Assembly (NCBI GenBank): GCA_945910005.1 | Contig: OX246743.1 | Span: 3,298,122 to 3,362,121 of the forward strand | Source of the DNA: Isoperla grammatica | Taxonomy: Eukaryota > Arthropoda > Insecta > Plecoptera > Perlodidae | Direction of reading: 5' to 3' | DNA: 64,000 bases | In this document: in pieces, positions 22,265 through 34,767 of the stretch | Position numbering within the stretch: position 1 is the stretch's first letter | How the letters are laid out: the number at the start of each line of letters is the position of its first letter | Made by a program: the position numbers and the translations under genes | Notes under the pieces: generated by a model | What the model saw: only the letters and a program-made list of their open reading frames with translations | Told to the model about the DNA's origin: nothing | Database searches by the model: none

Positions 22265-23335
22265 TTTCGAACTGACAGTAACAAAATATATTCACAATAT
22301 TGATGTATTACCGTTACAAATGAAAACTATTAATTCGATAGATAGAAAAGAAAAGCAAACAATTTAGTATAGGTCTAATTAGGTCTAAACATGCAAGCCT
22401 ACTCATACACAATGTAGAATAATACAAAAGAATAATATAATAATATAATAATAATAGAGTTAGTAGAATAATCAGTCTATACCAAGCTTCAACGGTAATT
22501 ATTCAAAATGTTATGAAGTCGTTAATTATTAAATTGCTAATTAACGGTGCAAACAAACTCACGAGGCAAAAAGTAATAAAAACAAACACAATAAATAATA
22601 TACACATGAAAAGTGCACAAAACATAGTTGTTATGAATACCACTGTATCAGAACTTACATAATAGGAACAAACAAAAATGAAACAGTTAAATACTAAAAG
22701 CGGTAATAATGCAATTAAATAAGAAATAAAATAGGTATAGTCATTTATCGTGGGTGTCTTTTGAAGTAAATCAGTAAAGAGTTTCTTTTTTTTAATTAAG
22801 ATTAGTTTTATGCTCAATGCACCATTGAAAACGAATCTAGGGAACATTACATACTGACAATGTTATTTGCTTTGTTCAAATCAAAAGGCCAATAAACGTT
22901 TTTCTTCTGTAATTCACATTGTACAGATTTAGCCAGTGGCCTTGATAAAAATGCTTTGGATTGAGATCGTGAATTGTTTGCGAGTTATTCCATTATTGCG
23001 CTCAGAATAAAGAGACACAAGTTGAAACTAATAAAACCCCTTCATCATGATTGAAAACTTTTTTGTTCCGCTTACGGTGAGCGAGTGAGTGATCCACTTA
23101 AACAGCAATGAAACGCCCTCCATTGGGGATGCTAATAGCATTACTTAGCGCATTGAGCACCCGGACGTGTCTATGCAGTTGGAGCTGCCTTTGTGGACGA
23201 GCGAAGACCTAATTTAGTCCATTGTACGGCTTCCATTCATCAATGATAATGCGCGCCGTGGAGCTCTGCTTCAAAACAGCGCCAATCAAAAGGCAGGACT
23301 GATATAACAACGTGTTTAACAGACAATTACGTCAG
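22265..23335. other. no gene; A+T-rich hydrophobic frame
   Basis: The minus frame 22503-22847 (114 codons) translates to several hydrophobic stretches, as expected from A+T-rich DNA. No family is recognised, so it is not called a gene. Confidence 0.4.
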
Positions 23336-24131
23336 CACAACGACTGCAGAACGACTGCAGAATGACTTCAGGGATATTTTCAAACGACAGCACAACGACT
23401 GCAGAATGACTTCAGGGATATTTTAAAACGACAGCACAACGACTGCAGAATGACTTCAGGGATATTTTCAAACGACAGCACAACGACTGCAGAATGACTT
23501 CAGGGATATTTTCAAACGACAGCACAACGACTGCAGAATGACTTCAGGGATATTTTCAATTGACAGCACAACGACTGCAGAATGACTTCAGGGATATTTT
23601 CAAACGACAGCACAACGACTGCAGAATGACTTCAGGGATATTTTCAATTGACAGCACAACGACTGCAGAATGACTTCAGGGATATTTTCAAACGACAGCA
23701 CAACGACTGCAGAATGACTTCAGGGATATTTTCAAACGACAGCACAACGACTGCAGAATGACTTCAGGGATATTTTCAAACGACAGCACAACGACTGCAG
23801 AATGACTTCAGGGATATTTTCAAACGACAGCACAACGACTGCAGAATGACTTCAGGGATATTTTCAATTGACAGCACAACGACTGCAGAATGACTTCAGG
23901 GATATTTTCAAACGACAGCACAACGACTGCAGAATGACTTCAGGGATATTTTTAAACGACAGCACAACGACTGCAGAATGACTTCAGGGATATTTTCAAT
24001 TGACAGCACAACGACTGCAGAATGACTTCAGGGATATTTTCAAACGACAGCACAACGACTGCAGAATGACTTCAGGGATATTTTCAAACGACAGCACAAC
24101 GACTGCAGAATGACTTCAGGGATATTTTCAA
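23336..24131. repeat. 44-bp minisatellite, 18 copies
   Basis: Unit: ACGACAGCACAACGACTGCA followed by GAATGACTTCAGGGATATTTTCAA. The main variation is AAACGAC versus AATTGAC at the unit junction. The first copy has a duplicated ACGACTGCAGA. Confidence 0.98.
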
Positions 24132-24484
24132 TCTTTGAAAGATAATATTAATATGAATATATGACAGACAAGATTTTTTTAATCTTAATTTCTACTTATC
24201 TGTTGTGTAAACAATCTATCTTATAGTATATATTTTTATTAGCCTATTAGATTTTCTAGTTCCTATAACAATGACAGTCATAACATCTTTACAAATAAAC
24301 AATGATGCCAATAGTGGAAAGACTGATACAATGTTAACTAAACGAACTTGGAGGGAACACGGACAAGTAAAACGTATTTCTACACTTATAGAATTAATTT
24401 GCCATACAGAACAAGCTCCAGTGATATTGTGTTGTCGGGAAATAGATTCCTGAAATACAGCGTTGCAACTGCATCACTACCAAT

Positions 24485-24915
24485 AGGTGTCGTTGGTCCA
24501 GTGGTCAGCATCCCTGCTTCCAATGCAGAAAGTCCCGGTTCAAATCCCGCTTCAGGCTCAAGTTTTTTTAACTTCTAATATGGATTCTATTTCATTACTT
24601 CTTGGCTTAGGAATAAGTAAACGGTGACTTTGAAGACGTCCTAGCAACGAAGCACTCAATAAATTCAAAGTTGTTCTGAATCGGTCTTGTTGATTCTGGC
24701 ATCTATTCGCAGGAGGTGTTCGCACTGTCCAATCACTGATTCGTATGTTTCATTTTTGAAATATAGATCTTTGATTGGTTACCGTTCACTCGTCGATTGT
24801 GTTTGGAGCCTACAGGGTTGGTTTAGTCGCTTTAAACTTAAGTCCCCTACTGAAAATCAATTTCATTACTGAGTGGGTATAGAACCTCTTTAAATACGAA
24901 ATTATTTATTTTATT
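24485..24915 (+). mobile_element. tRNA-derived SINE family S2, copy 1
   Basis: The tRNA-like head has A box TTGGTCCAGTGGTCAGCAT, anticodon-arm relic CTGCTTCCAATGCAG and B box GGTTCAAATCC. The body is shared almost base for base with 53003-53428: TTCATTACTTCTTGGCTTAG, AGCAACGAAGCAC, AATTCAAAGTTGTTCTGAAT, CTGTCCAATCACTGATTC, GGTTGGTTTAGTC. The 3' end is ATTT repeats. The head resembles tRNA-Gly(TCC) with a deleted base in the anticodon loop (inference). Acceptor strands do not pair. Confidence 0.9.
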
Positions 24916-25341
24916 TATTTAGGTATGATTGAAATCAGTAACAAACAAACGTTGAGGGAATGATCCGACGTTTTGTACATAACAAACTAAAAAAACGACA
25001 TCCAAAATTAAATATGTTTTGTTGTTGTTGTTTTGATGGCCGGTATGTAACTTGTAGCCATGACGAGACCCGACGTTCTGCCGGGGAGTGTACTAGACAA
25101 CCCCTGTCTCTCCGTTGAACATATCAAGATCCGCCAATCGCTAACTCACCGAAACCACCCCTTTCCACAAGCGCCCACGCATTTCCTACGTCAATTCTAG
25201 TTTCTCAATCTTCCCCTCCTCTTTAAAGTAGTAAACAACTTTAAAAATACGGTAAACCTTTACATTTAACGTTACAGCATATACTCCGTGTTCTATGACT
25301 ACCACTTTAGAGGAATGTTTCTTTGCCAGCGGGTTGTAAAG

Positions 25342-25377
<36 letters not shown>

Positions 25378-26938
25378 GCACATCCATGTTTGATCTTCTT
25401 GGCTTTGAAGAGCAGCACTGACAACTGACATAATGACGGACCGACCTTTTCACACCAATATCATTAACTAAGAAGCAGAACAACGAGTACTTTATAATAT
25501 TACCTCATTTTCAACCCCTGTGAGGCTCGTCTCTCGAGAAAACAAGATATTTCTACGTTTAGATGAAATTACTAAAACCCACAGGGTATATTTCCGCTTG
25601 TTTGTACTGCCACGTAAACAAGCAGTTCGGAAATGAATGCTGACTGTTCGTATGTTCGAAAAAAGAAACAAAAATCTGGGCTTGTATGATTTATCCCTCG
25701 TAGATATATCTAAGACAGCTTTCTGATTCTCTATATCTATTACTGTCACAAATGGAAAGAACCGACTTATCACAATCGGTTTCATTTTCATTTTTTACCG
25801 TCTACATTATGGACGGACCGGAAATGGTTTTATATCGTATCTTGTATTATAGTCCATTGTGCGCTCTATGTCGTATCCATACCGGAAGCTGTTTACAGTG
25901 GAGTACTCGCCAGACAAGTTCAGAGAATTTTCGATTCCAATTGCCCGTATTTGAAAAGGCCAACCACTGATTGACCTTGAATCACTCGATTATGACGTCA
26001 GCATTCAAAGGTTGCTCCATAACCACTTTCCATTGCGTTTTCACATCAGTATATCTCTCATATCACACATTTTTCACCTAGCGTTCAAGTTAAGTCCCCA
26101 GCGATCCGCTGATTGGGTCTGTCACATTACAGATTCGGAACCCGGGCGTGGTTCCCGGTAGAATTGTGTGACGTCACATTGGCAGCTGCTTGTTTATATA
26201 CCAAACAACTTCAAAACGTTTCAAACTGTTGGAACACTTTGATCGAGATAGAATGTTTACGGGTCTCCGTGACAACGGGAAAAACTTGAGCGAATTATTT
26301 CCATAGATGGTTTCACAATTGCATTAAAGATATCATCTGGATATACCTATTTTCTAATAACCTTGTACACAGACGTCACGTGAGATGGGAATGACGTCAC
26401 GTGGGAACTATGATCGCAGCAGACCAAGGAGGTGTTCTACCATTTCCCGGGTCAGTTGTATAATAATTCTCTCGGCTGACTCACGGAAACCATTGATTAC
26501 TTTTTCTTCTACTTTGGCAGCTACAGTCATTGCTCTATACGTTTGTTATGATTTAGTGGGCATAACTTTCTGCAAAACCAGCAAAACACAAAACAATTCG
26601 TGCAGAAACATTGGGTTGGGCGAATGTAGTGTTCTATTGGACCCATCGAGGTTAGCAAATCCCCAACCACAACATGGCTCGTTTACCTAGGAAAACAGTC
26701 GCACCCCTCGTATTAAGCAGGGCATGTTAGCACGCGAGGTCTAAGGTGTTAGCCTGTTGACATAATAAACCCGGGTTTATGTTGTGAACGTGATCGGCCG
26801 TCTGGGCTACGCACATCACCCACAACAGCGTCGGAGCTCATAAGTATTCCGGCAGGAACGCGGCCCGCTAGGAGCCGACTAGAATAGCGGAGCGTATCGA
26901 TACACTGGGCGGGGTGAGCGCAATCAATTGGACGCGAT
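24916..26938. other. no gene; GA microsatellite and CRE/E-box words
   Basis: GA repeat at 25341-25374. AGACGTCACGTG at 26371-26382 and TGACGTCACGTG at 26392-26403 lie 21 bp apart; TGACGTCAC also occurs near 26170. The frames at 25752 and 26385 have no recognisable domains. Confidence 0.45.
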
Positions 26939-27328
26939 CTACGTTGCTTCAAGAACACACCTCATTATGTGCTTACGAGAGTGAGAGAGGTCTACGTTGC
27001 TTCAAGAACACACCTCATTATGTGCTTACGAGAGTGAGAGAGGTCTATGTTGCTTCAAGAACGCACCTAATTATGTGCTTACGAGAGTGAGAGAGGTCTA
27101 TGTAGCTTCAAGAACACACCTAATTATGTGCTTACGAGAGTGAGAGAGGTCTATGTAGCTTCAAGAACACACCTAATTATGTGCTTACGAGAGTGAGAGA
27201 GGTCTATGTAGCTTCAAGAACACACCTAATTATGTGCTTACGAGAGTGAGAGAGGTAGCTTCAAGAACACACCTAATTATGTGCTTACGAGAGTGAGAGA
27301 GGTCTATGTTGCTTCAAGAACACACACG
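26939..27328. repeat. 53-bp minisatellite, about 7.4 copies
   Basis: Unit CTACGTTGCTTCAAGAACAC then ACCTCATTATGTGCTTACGAGAGTGAGAGAGGT. Derived units have CTATGTAGC and CTAATTATG. One copy near 27256 lacks CTATGT. Confidence 0.97.
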
Positions 27329-27479
27329 CTACATTATCACTATACAATTTGAAGGCATACAAATTATATGCAACTAGATTTAGGTTGGTAGTTGTCACAA
27401 GCATAACTTCACAATTAAATAACCCATGGCGACACCACCTTAAAGTTAATTCGACGGGACTTTACTGGACAGCCAGGTC

Positions 27480-27560
27480 ATATGACGTCGGCTGAATCAG
27501 ACCCATTGCACATCGCCGGGGTCCTCATAAGGCCACTACTAAGCGGAAGACTACATTAAC
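27480..27560. repeat. short block shared with 47950-47990
   Basis: TCAGACCCATTGCACATCGC and GGTCCT here versus TCAGATCCATTGCACATAGC and GGTCCT near 47962; a decayed dispersed repeat. Confidence 0.45.
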
Positions 27561-27714
27561 GAATGTGTAAAGGAACGCCAGGAATCTGTCGATGTTCTTT
27601 TAATCATCGTGCGTGACAGCTCAGAACATATGGAGCTGAGGTCGATATGCGACTAGTGACGATGGGGCTAATACTATAGTCTATGCTGGTCTACGCTTGT
27701 GTAGGCCTTTATAG

Positions 27715-28850
27715 GGTTGCGAGTGGTGAATGTGTGCGCAGTCTTCTTGCCCTCCTCCTGCGCCCCTGATACTACACAGTGTTGAGAGTGGTGAATGTGA
27801 GCGCAGTCTTCTCGCCCTCCTCGTGCGCCCCTGATGCTACACAGTGTTGAGAGTGGTGAATGTGCGTGCAGTCTTCTCGCCCTCCTCGTGCGCCCCTGAT
27901 ACTACACAGTGTTGAGAAAGGTGAATGTGCGCGCAGTCTTCTCGCCCTCCTCGTGCGCCCCTGATACTACACAGTGTTGAGAGTGGTGAATGTGCGTGCA
28001 GTCTTCTCGCCCTCCTCGTGCGCCCCTGATGCTACATAGTGTTGAGAGTGGTGAATGTGCGCGCAGTCTTCTTGCCCTCCTCCTGCGCCCCTGATACTAC
28101 ATAGTGTTGAGAGTGATGAATGTGCGCGCAGTCTTCTTGCCCTCCTCCTGCGCCCCTGATACCACACAGTGTTGAGAGTGGTGAATGTTTACGCAGTCTC
28201 CTTGCCCTCCTCCTGCGCCCCTGATACTACACAGTGTTGAGAGTGGTGAATGTTTGCGCAGTCTTCTTGCCCTCCTTCTGCGCCCCTGATAACTAACTAC
28301 ATAGTGTTGAGAGCGGTGAATGTGCGCGCAGTCTTCTTGCCCTCCTCCTGCGCCCCTGATACTACACAGTGTTGAGAGTAGTGAATGTGCGCGGTCTTCT
28401 TGCTCTCCTCCTGCACCGGTGATACTACACAGTGTTGAGAGTGGTGAATGTGCGCGCAGTCTTCTTGCCCTCCTCGTGCGCCCCTGATACTACACAGTGT
28501 TGAGAGTGGTAAATGTGTGCGCTGTCTTCTTGCCCTCCTCCTGCGCCTCTGATACTACCTAGTGTTGATAGTGGTGAATGTGCGCGCAGTCTTCTTGCTT
28601 TCCTCCTGCGCCCCTGATACCACACAGTGTTGAGAGTGGTGAAGGTGTGCGCAGTCTTCTTGCTCCTGCGCCCCTGATACTACATAGTGTTGAGAGTGGT
28701 GAATGTGTGCGCAGTCTTCTTGCTCCTGCGCCCCTGATACTACGTAGTGTTGAGAGTGGTGAATGTGTGCGCAGTCTTCTTGCCCTCCTCCTGCGCCCCT
28801 GATACTACACAGTGTTGAGAGTGGTAAAATGTGAGCGCAGTCTTCTCGCC
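27715..28850. repeat. 65-bp minisatellite, about 17 copies
   Basis: GTTGAGAGTGGTGAATGTG, CGCAGTCTTCT, GCCCTCCTCCTGCGCCCCTG, ATACTACACA. The period is 65 bp, checked at 27781 and 27846. Some late copies lack CCTCC (about 59 bp). Left and right portions differ in CTCGTGCG versus CTCCTGCG. Confidence 0.97.
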
Positions 28851-31800
28851 CGAGACCAACAGATACCCGGCGATGTTTGAATTATGAGCCGGGTCCTCCC
28901 CCGACCATGCCCCGTGTCTCAGCGGTAATTAGGACGACTCCTGCGCCCCTGATAGGGAATTGATAACAGACCGAGGGGATTAGCATATTATTCTATCTCG
29001 GCCCGACTTCTCGCCTATTATGCGGCTGAACTACAGCGAAACACCGGCGTGTATGTTTTGTTATGGAAATCTTCAAATTAGTTTAATTGGGGAACTAGAG
29101 TATACTCGATGCTTGTGCATCGACCACACTGACACTAATTATTGGTTCTCGCTAATTTGACATTAATGTATACAAAGATTCCATGAACTCACTAGGGCGA
29201 TGGTAACATTCCGCATTCTGTAGTTGTAGCTTAGTGGTACCCCCGCAGCGTGAACGGGTGGGGGGGGGGGGGGGGAGGTTGGGCAGGGGTGGTCAACATG
29301 TTTTACAATACATATGTCATGTGATATTTCGACAGAAAAACTTAATCATTCATAATTGTATTGACAGAATGTCACTAAATCTATCTAGCTAACACGGGCA
29401 CTTATTTACATTTTTGCGGTTAGTTTTGTGCCAATTATGGGAGGGGATTATTTTTGCAATTTTGGTATGTAAAAACAATAAAATTAAAACAAATGCAAAA
29501 TTTGATTTTTTATAATTGAAAATATCTATACTTCGGGGCGGCCCAAAATGTCAGTCACTAAGTTTAAAGGCAGAGTTCCGTGCAAATCAAGCTCTTTGTT
29601 TGTTCAAACCAACAGACTCAAGTCTCGAGACAATTAATCCACATTTACGTTTATCTACTTGAATGAGCGCAACTACTTAACATGCCCGTTTTTTCTCTTG
29701 TTAACAGAACTTTGCCAGTAGTAAACTGCCGTTTGTGTTTTTGCTTCCCGTTAAGGTTAAGCTATCTTCAGTGGGAGTTTATGAGGTGCTCTGCGAATGT
29801 GGGGATGTTTATGTTCGGGCGTACAGGACCCACCCGCATTGCAGGGCGCAAATGAAACCACCCAACTAACGCACTAACGCAAAAACCCCTCAGTGTAAAT
29901 CATAAACTACGTCGGGCAAACGGCCATTAAACATTATTAAAACAAAATGCTGGAAAACAGACGGTTCTTTAGTGTAAACTATATCCATGGCCATGAACAG
30001 TAGTTGTCACGAAATGCGAATCAAGCGTGTACAATCAAGCGTGTACAATCAAGCGTGTACAATCAAGCGTGTACATCTATGAGTTTATGAGTATGCGGAA
30101 ATGATTTGATTTGAGAACGAATTTCGTTTTGAAATGTGAAAATTCCATTTTTTCAGTAGATGTTATATTTCACTGTTTTATCACAATTTTTTGTAAACTA
30201 TTGATTTACAAAACTATTTATTCGCGACTTATGGAGTTGTTATCTTTGGTTAGTTTTGATATGCTTCTTTGCTGGGTGGCTTGAGACAATATGGCGGCTT
30301 AAATCTTTCGAAACTCAGATTACGCCAAAATAGTATCGGTTTTTACTGATCGAATTATAAGAGATATGGCCTCAAAATAATAATGCACGATTTTTCGTGC
30401 TTTTCGTTACTAAAAACATCACAAATATTAATTTGATTAGTATTCTCCAATTTGTACAAATTTCGATGTTTGGCGTTGATTTAATTTTGTCATTTTCTCG
30501 TTGAAAATAACGGTCATGAATTCGTGCTCATTTTGTGAGACCTAATCATTTGTTAATCGGTGTTATTGTCGCATCACGTGGCTGTACTGACCGTTAGTAA
30601 TAATGACGTCACTAAATGACAACATTGTATTTCATTCCTGAATCTGTGCGTTTTGCTTCCACACGTGGAGGGTTTATTTCATCAGGTCACGAGGTTGTGG
30701 ACACGACAGACGATTCGGCAACGCCGCAACGCCTCTCAGATACCACAGCAACGTCGCAAAGCTGACAGACTAATCATATGAATTACAACCAAACATTCCG
30801 TGAATTGCCTCAATTCCTCTGTATTAGCTGATGTGGGTTGGGTTTGAGATTATGTTTTGTCACAGTACTGGTTAACTTTTGCTTCTAATGTCTTCGGGTA
30901 TCTGTTAAACCAACATCAACACGTTACAACGCGTAGATAGAGACAACGAGATGCTTTGATCCGTAGCCTATCTGCGGTTGAAGAACCCCTAAGCTAAGTT
31001 ATCTGTGCACGACATACACATAATACAATGTGTATGCATTATCGCATATAAGACAAGCATGCATTGATTACATCGCACATAACATTGCAATATAAGATTC
31101 ATGTACAGACAACTCATACATACTATATCGGAAACTAATCTGTTCAAAGGAAAGTTATTTTTCGTATAAAATAATAAAATCTGTTGGGTAGTCATAGTAG
31201 GCACTGTCCTCTCATTAGGAATTGTTGGTGCCCCGAAATGTAATTTGTTTATATCTTCACATATCTTGTGGTTTTCAACCTCCGTCCATCCACACATAAT
31301 ACATATTATGTGATTTTGTATTCACATTTGTACAGTCAACGCATTACACATAGTTTCTTCATAATTATAACCCCAAGGTATAGTATAGCTTTGTTAAAAG
31401 CTTAAACTATTTACAAATCATATCGCCGGTCTACACCATGGGGAAATAAAACTCACTTCCATTAGGTTGACCATAAAAAAAAAAAAAAAAAAAACAGAAA
31501 TGTAATGCATCGTTAATGTACAGAGAAATCTGTTCCTAAATATTGTTCAAACATGCGTTTTGCCGCTAATTTCCCCGCTCATAATTTACTTACAAGTTGT
31601 ACGGGCCTCTGTGTCCTATCTGCGTGGCAATAATTGCCCATTACATCCCCTGTACACATTTTTCACGACTTTTTAAACCTACCAAAAATATGTTAAGAGC
31701 TTCCTCATTTTAAGCGGCTTAAGTTGCCCACGAAAATGCCCTGGTAATCCCCCATAGAACACGTGGGCTGATAGGGGAGGGGGGGGGCTCTCACCGTGTT

Positions 31801-32227
31801 ACTAGGTCAAGTCGTAAGAGTGCACCAGTATCGCGAGTACCCATCACCGCCCGCATTAACGCCTTCTTATGCGGACCAAGGCTCCAGGGTTCATTATGCG
31901 CTCTCCAGCCTGCGATGCCATTAGCAACGCAGGCGAATACGTTGCTGAATAGTCTGTTGTTAATGTGTCAACTTGCTTATCTCGCTCGATGCATTATTCA
32001 AATCAAAGCATATATTAGGTCCGCGGTCGCGCATCCGGGCCAACCAAACTTTTTTCTTCATTAAAACCGAAACGAAAAACGTGTAGATAGGAAGTTATCT
32101 ACACTTGCCGGCTGTTTATTTTTTAAGATTTTAAATTATTGCCCTTCGAGTCTTGTAAAAAGCTGTATGGTCTCGCAATATATCTAGATGACAAGGATGG
32201 TGAGGTGGCCATTTTGAACAACGATTT
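28851..32227. other. no gene; poly-G, 14-bp repeat, poly-A
   Basis: Poly-G at 29260-29275; four copies of AATCAAGCGTGTAC at 30017-30074; A-run at 31475-31494. The frame at 30989-31297 (minus) has no recognisable domain. An A-box-like TAGCTTAGTGGTA near 29228 has no B box. Confidence 0.45.
30017..30074. repeat. 14-bp tandem repeat, four copies
   Basis: AATCAAGCGTGTAC four times in succession. Confidence 0.95.
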
Positions 32228-32530
32228 AGCTGTGGTAGCTTTTCGGTTTCAGAATGAATACGGAAGTTAAGCAACATCGTGCTTGGTCAGAATGAGAGAG
32301 GGTGACCGTTCTACTTGAAACTGTTTAGTTACCGTTGGATAGAGCAGAGTGGATAGTTGGAGTAGACCTGTCTTGTAAACTGTTCGTTAGTCCAAGTTGG
32401 GAAGAACCTATATGACTAGTCCAAGTTACACCGTTCCTTCGGATGAGACGTAAAGCCGATGGTCCCCTTGGTACTTTCGAAATCAGTTGACTACGTTCCT
32501 ATACTAGTTTTCCTCACCCTTTTCATCATT
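32228..32530 (+). mobile_element. 5S-rRNA-derived SINE (SINE3-like), copy 1
   Basis: GGAAGTTAAGCAACATCGTG and AGAGGGTGACC match the internal promoter region of 5S rRNA (GAAGCTAAGC and the GATGGGAGACC region). The body is shared with 59282-59610: TAGTTACCGTTG, ATAGAGCAGA, AACCTATATGACTAGTC, GTAAAGCCGATGGTCCCCTT, GGTACTTT. The 5' end of the 5S part is degraded here. Confidence 0.85.
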
Positions 32531-32567
32531 CAAGTTTCATGTAACAGTCAGATGCGTATGGAGACGT

Positions 32568-32848
32568 GAAACAAGTGCACAGAGAGCGTTGCGAGCGATC
32601 CGGCCAACAGTCACTGAATATTGGATACACACAACGAATTTCTAAGTTGTTGGAAAGACTACTTGACTTCTTTGGAATCGATGGATGGATATTTTCCCAA
32701 TAATAATTAGTGCACTGGCTTCTAGATGGGTTTTCGGTGACTTCTAGCAGTCAGTGCTCAGTGGCCGGAACGCTCGCAGCGCTGCAGTGTAGTCGTTTGT
32801 TGTACGCCTCCCCCCCCCCCCCCCCCCCCCCCACCCACCCCCATAGGC
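32568..32848 (+). mobile_element. TIR element X, copy 1
   Basis: GCACAGAGAGCGTTGCGAGC and GATCCGGCCAAC at the left are mirrored by TGGCCGGAACGCTCGCAGCG at the right. The interior (GAATATTGGATACACACAA, TTGACTTCTTTGGAAT, ATTAGTGCACTGGC, GATGGGTT) matches copies at 33866 and 59888. A poly-C tract (32810-32832) sits within the right end. Confidence 0.75.
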
Positions 32849-33175
32849 CTCGTTCTTCTCTGCTTGTGCTAGCGACAGGTTCAGCCTTTGTGCAACGCAT
32901 GATAACAAAACAGCTAACATCATGTGTTTACATACTTTATAATATAAAATTCAATTTTATTTATATTTTCTTTTCCAAGCTGTTATTTGCAATGTAAATA
33001 AACAACTATTCTCTCTCTACTCTTGTTCAGGAGAACGCACAATTTTCACATATATAAATCCCTTTGAAACAACTTCATCGTATGTGTTTTATGTTTGAGG
33101 CATCTCATGTAGTATAGAAGAAAACGTGCGAAATGGGTTCTAGAATGAAATAGTATTTCCGTGCGTGAAACTGCC

Positions 33176-33846
33176 GTGAGCTTCCGGTCTCCGAGGGAGC
33201 ACTCATACTGAGCTTCCGGTCTCCGAGGGAGCACTCATACTGAGCTTCCGGTCTCCGAGGGAGCACTCATACTGGGCTTCCGGTCTCCGAGGGAGCACTC
33301 ATACTGGGCTTCCGGTCTCCGATGGAGCACTCATACTGAGCTTCCGGTCTCCGGGGGAGCACTCATACTGAGCTTCCGGTCTCCGGGGGAGCACTCATAC
33401 TGAGCTTCCGGTCTCCGAGGGAGCACTCATACTGAGCTTCCGGTCTCCGAGGGAGCACTCATACTGAGCTTCCGGTCTCCGAGGGAGTACTCATACTGAG
33501 CTTCCGGTCTCCGAGGGAGCACTCATACTGAGCTTCCGGTCCCGAGGGAGCACTCATACTGAGCTTCCGGTCTCCGAGGGAGTACTCATACTGAGCTTCC
33601 GGTCTCCGAGGGAGCACTCATACTGAGCTTCCGGTCCCGAGGGAGCACTCATACTGAGCTTCCGGTCTCCGAGGGAGTACTCATACTGAGCTTCCGGTCT
33701 CCGAGGGAGCACTCATACTGAGCTTCCGGTCCCGAGGGAGCACTCATACTGAGCTTCCGGTCTCCGAGGGAGCACTCATACTGAGCTTCCGGTCTCCGAG
33801 GGAGCACTCATACTGAGCTTCCGGTCTCCGAGGGAGCACTCATACT
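33176..33846. repeat. 32-bp minisatellite, about 21 copies
   Basis: TGAGCTTCCGGTCTCCGAGG then GAGCACTCATAC. A one-base deletion variant (GGTCCCGAGG) makes 31-bp units and recurs every third or fourth unit in the second half. CTCCgagGGAG is a small hairpin in each unit. The array ends in ACTCACGTGACGTCA, the end of repeat R2. Confidence 0.98.
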
Positions 33847-33865
33847 CACGTGACGTCACAACGCC

Positions 33866-34107
33866 GTAACAAGCGCACAGAGAGCGTTGCGAGCGATCCG
33901 GCCAACGGTCACTGAATATTGGATACACACAATTTTCACATTGCAAAACTATTTGACTTCTTTGAAATCTTTGGATATTTTTACAATAATAAGTAGTGCA
34001 CTGCCTCCTCGATGGGTTCTAACAGGCGGAGATCGGTGGCCGGAACTCTCGCAGCGCTGCTGTGTAGTCGTTTCTTGTACGCCCCCCCATAGGGAGGCAA
34101 ATATGTG
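33866..34107 (+). mobile_element. TIR element X, copy 2, inserted in repeat R2
   Basis: It matches copy 1 throughout. Its left flank (CACGTGACGTCACAACGCCG) and right flank (GGCAAATATGTGTTGACA, then ATGATTATTG) are adjoining parts of repeat R2 when compared with 8925-9185, so X inserted into an R2 copy. Confidence 0.75.
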
Positions 34108-34320
34108 TTGACATTCGAAAAAATAAAAGATGACAAATATGCTTAATTGCACCTTTATCCCCCGATAAAGTTTACGAAAATGATTATTGTATGCCACTGT
34201 AAAAGACTAAAAGAGTAATCAAGACAAAAGGGTTTAGTTGTGTTTCTTTCAAGCAATAATAGCAAACGAAAATTAGAGAACAGTTGAATTGCAACAAACG
34301 TCATCTGAAACACTGTAACA
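34098..34320 (-). repeat. dispersed repeat R2, copy 2 (minus)
   Basis: Reverse complement of 8925-9165, as described there. Confidence 0.7.
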
Positions 34321-34605
34321 AGGCCTCCAGTGTGGCCACCACGGTACGAGGCCACCACGGTACGGGGCCATAGCGGTGGTTACTCATCCGTTGTCCGGCC
34401 ACATAATAGATTATATGACTCTCCTGACAAGTTCTGGGCACGGACATTTAACATGCACATTTCAACGACTTTAGGAAAATATTTATTTCGGAAAACATAC
34501 AATACTTTGTTTTGAAATTCGCAGATGTTACATTTTAGTGCATACGAACAATTCAGTGACACCGCATCGTCATTTGAGACGAGTTTTGTTGAATGCACTA
34601 TTATG

Positions 34606-34759
34606 GTACGTTTACAGCTACGCGTTGCGAGCGAAGCGAGGGCGCGAGCTCCAATCAGCGGCCGAGTTTCACGCAAAGAAGTTAATAGTTTCACGCAAAC
34701 TCGGCCACTGATTGGAGCTCGCGCTTCCGCTTCGCTCGCAACGCGTAGCTGTAAATCGA
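34606..34759. mobile_element. 154-bp palindromic MITE with 8-bp target duplication
   Basis: The arms (TTTACAGCTACGCGTTGCGA, GCGAAGCG, GCGCGAGCTCCAATCAG, GGCCGAGTTT) are inverted copies around 34685. Identical CTATTATG octamers flank it at 34598-34605 and 34760-34767. An 8-bp duplication is typical of hAT elements. The two overlapping frames through it are mirror translations and not genes. Confidence 0.9.
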
Positions 34760-34767
34760 CTATTATG

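Noticed and set aside
22503..22847. 114-codon multi-pass membrane protein
   Set aside because: Hydrophobicity is expected from A+T-rich sequence; no motif, no splice or 3'-end support.
24485..24560. tRNA gene (Gly or Trp)
   Set aside because: The B box and an anticodon-like arm are present, but the acceptor strands do not pair and a shared SINE body follows; likewise 53003, 4699, 7700, 57700 and 63090.
24442..24578. Peptide frames across the SINE heads (also 52918-53241)
   Set aside because: Translations of SINE S2; the same peptide words arise at each SINE copy.
29222..29260. tRNA-like A box (TAGCTTAGTGGTA)
   Set aside because: No B box or cloverleaf downstream; a poly-G tract follows.
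33176..33846. CRISPR array (32-bp repeats)
   Set aside because: Units are directly adjacent with no spacers, in eukaryotic DNA; the same applies to the 44-, 52- and 54-bp arrays.
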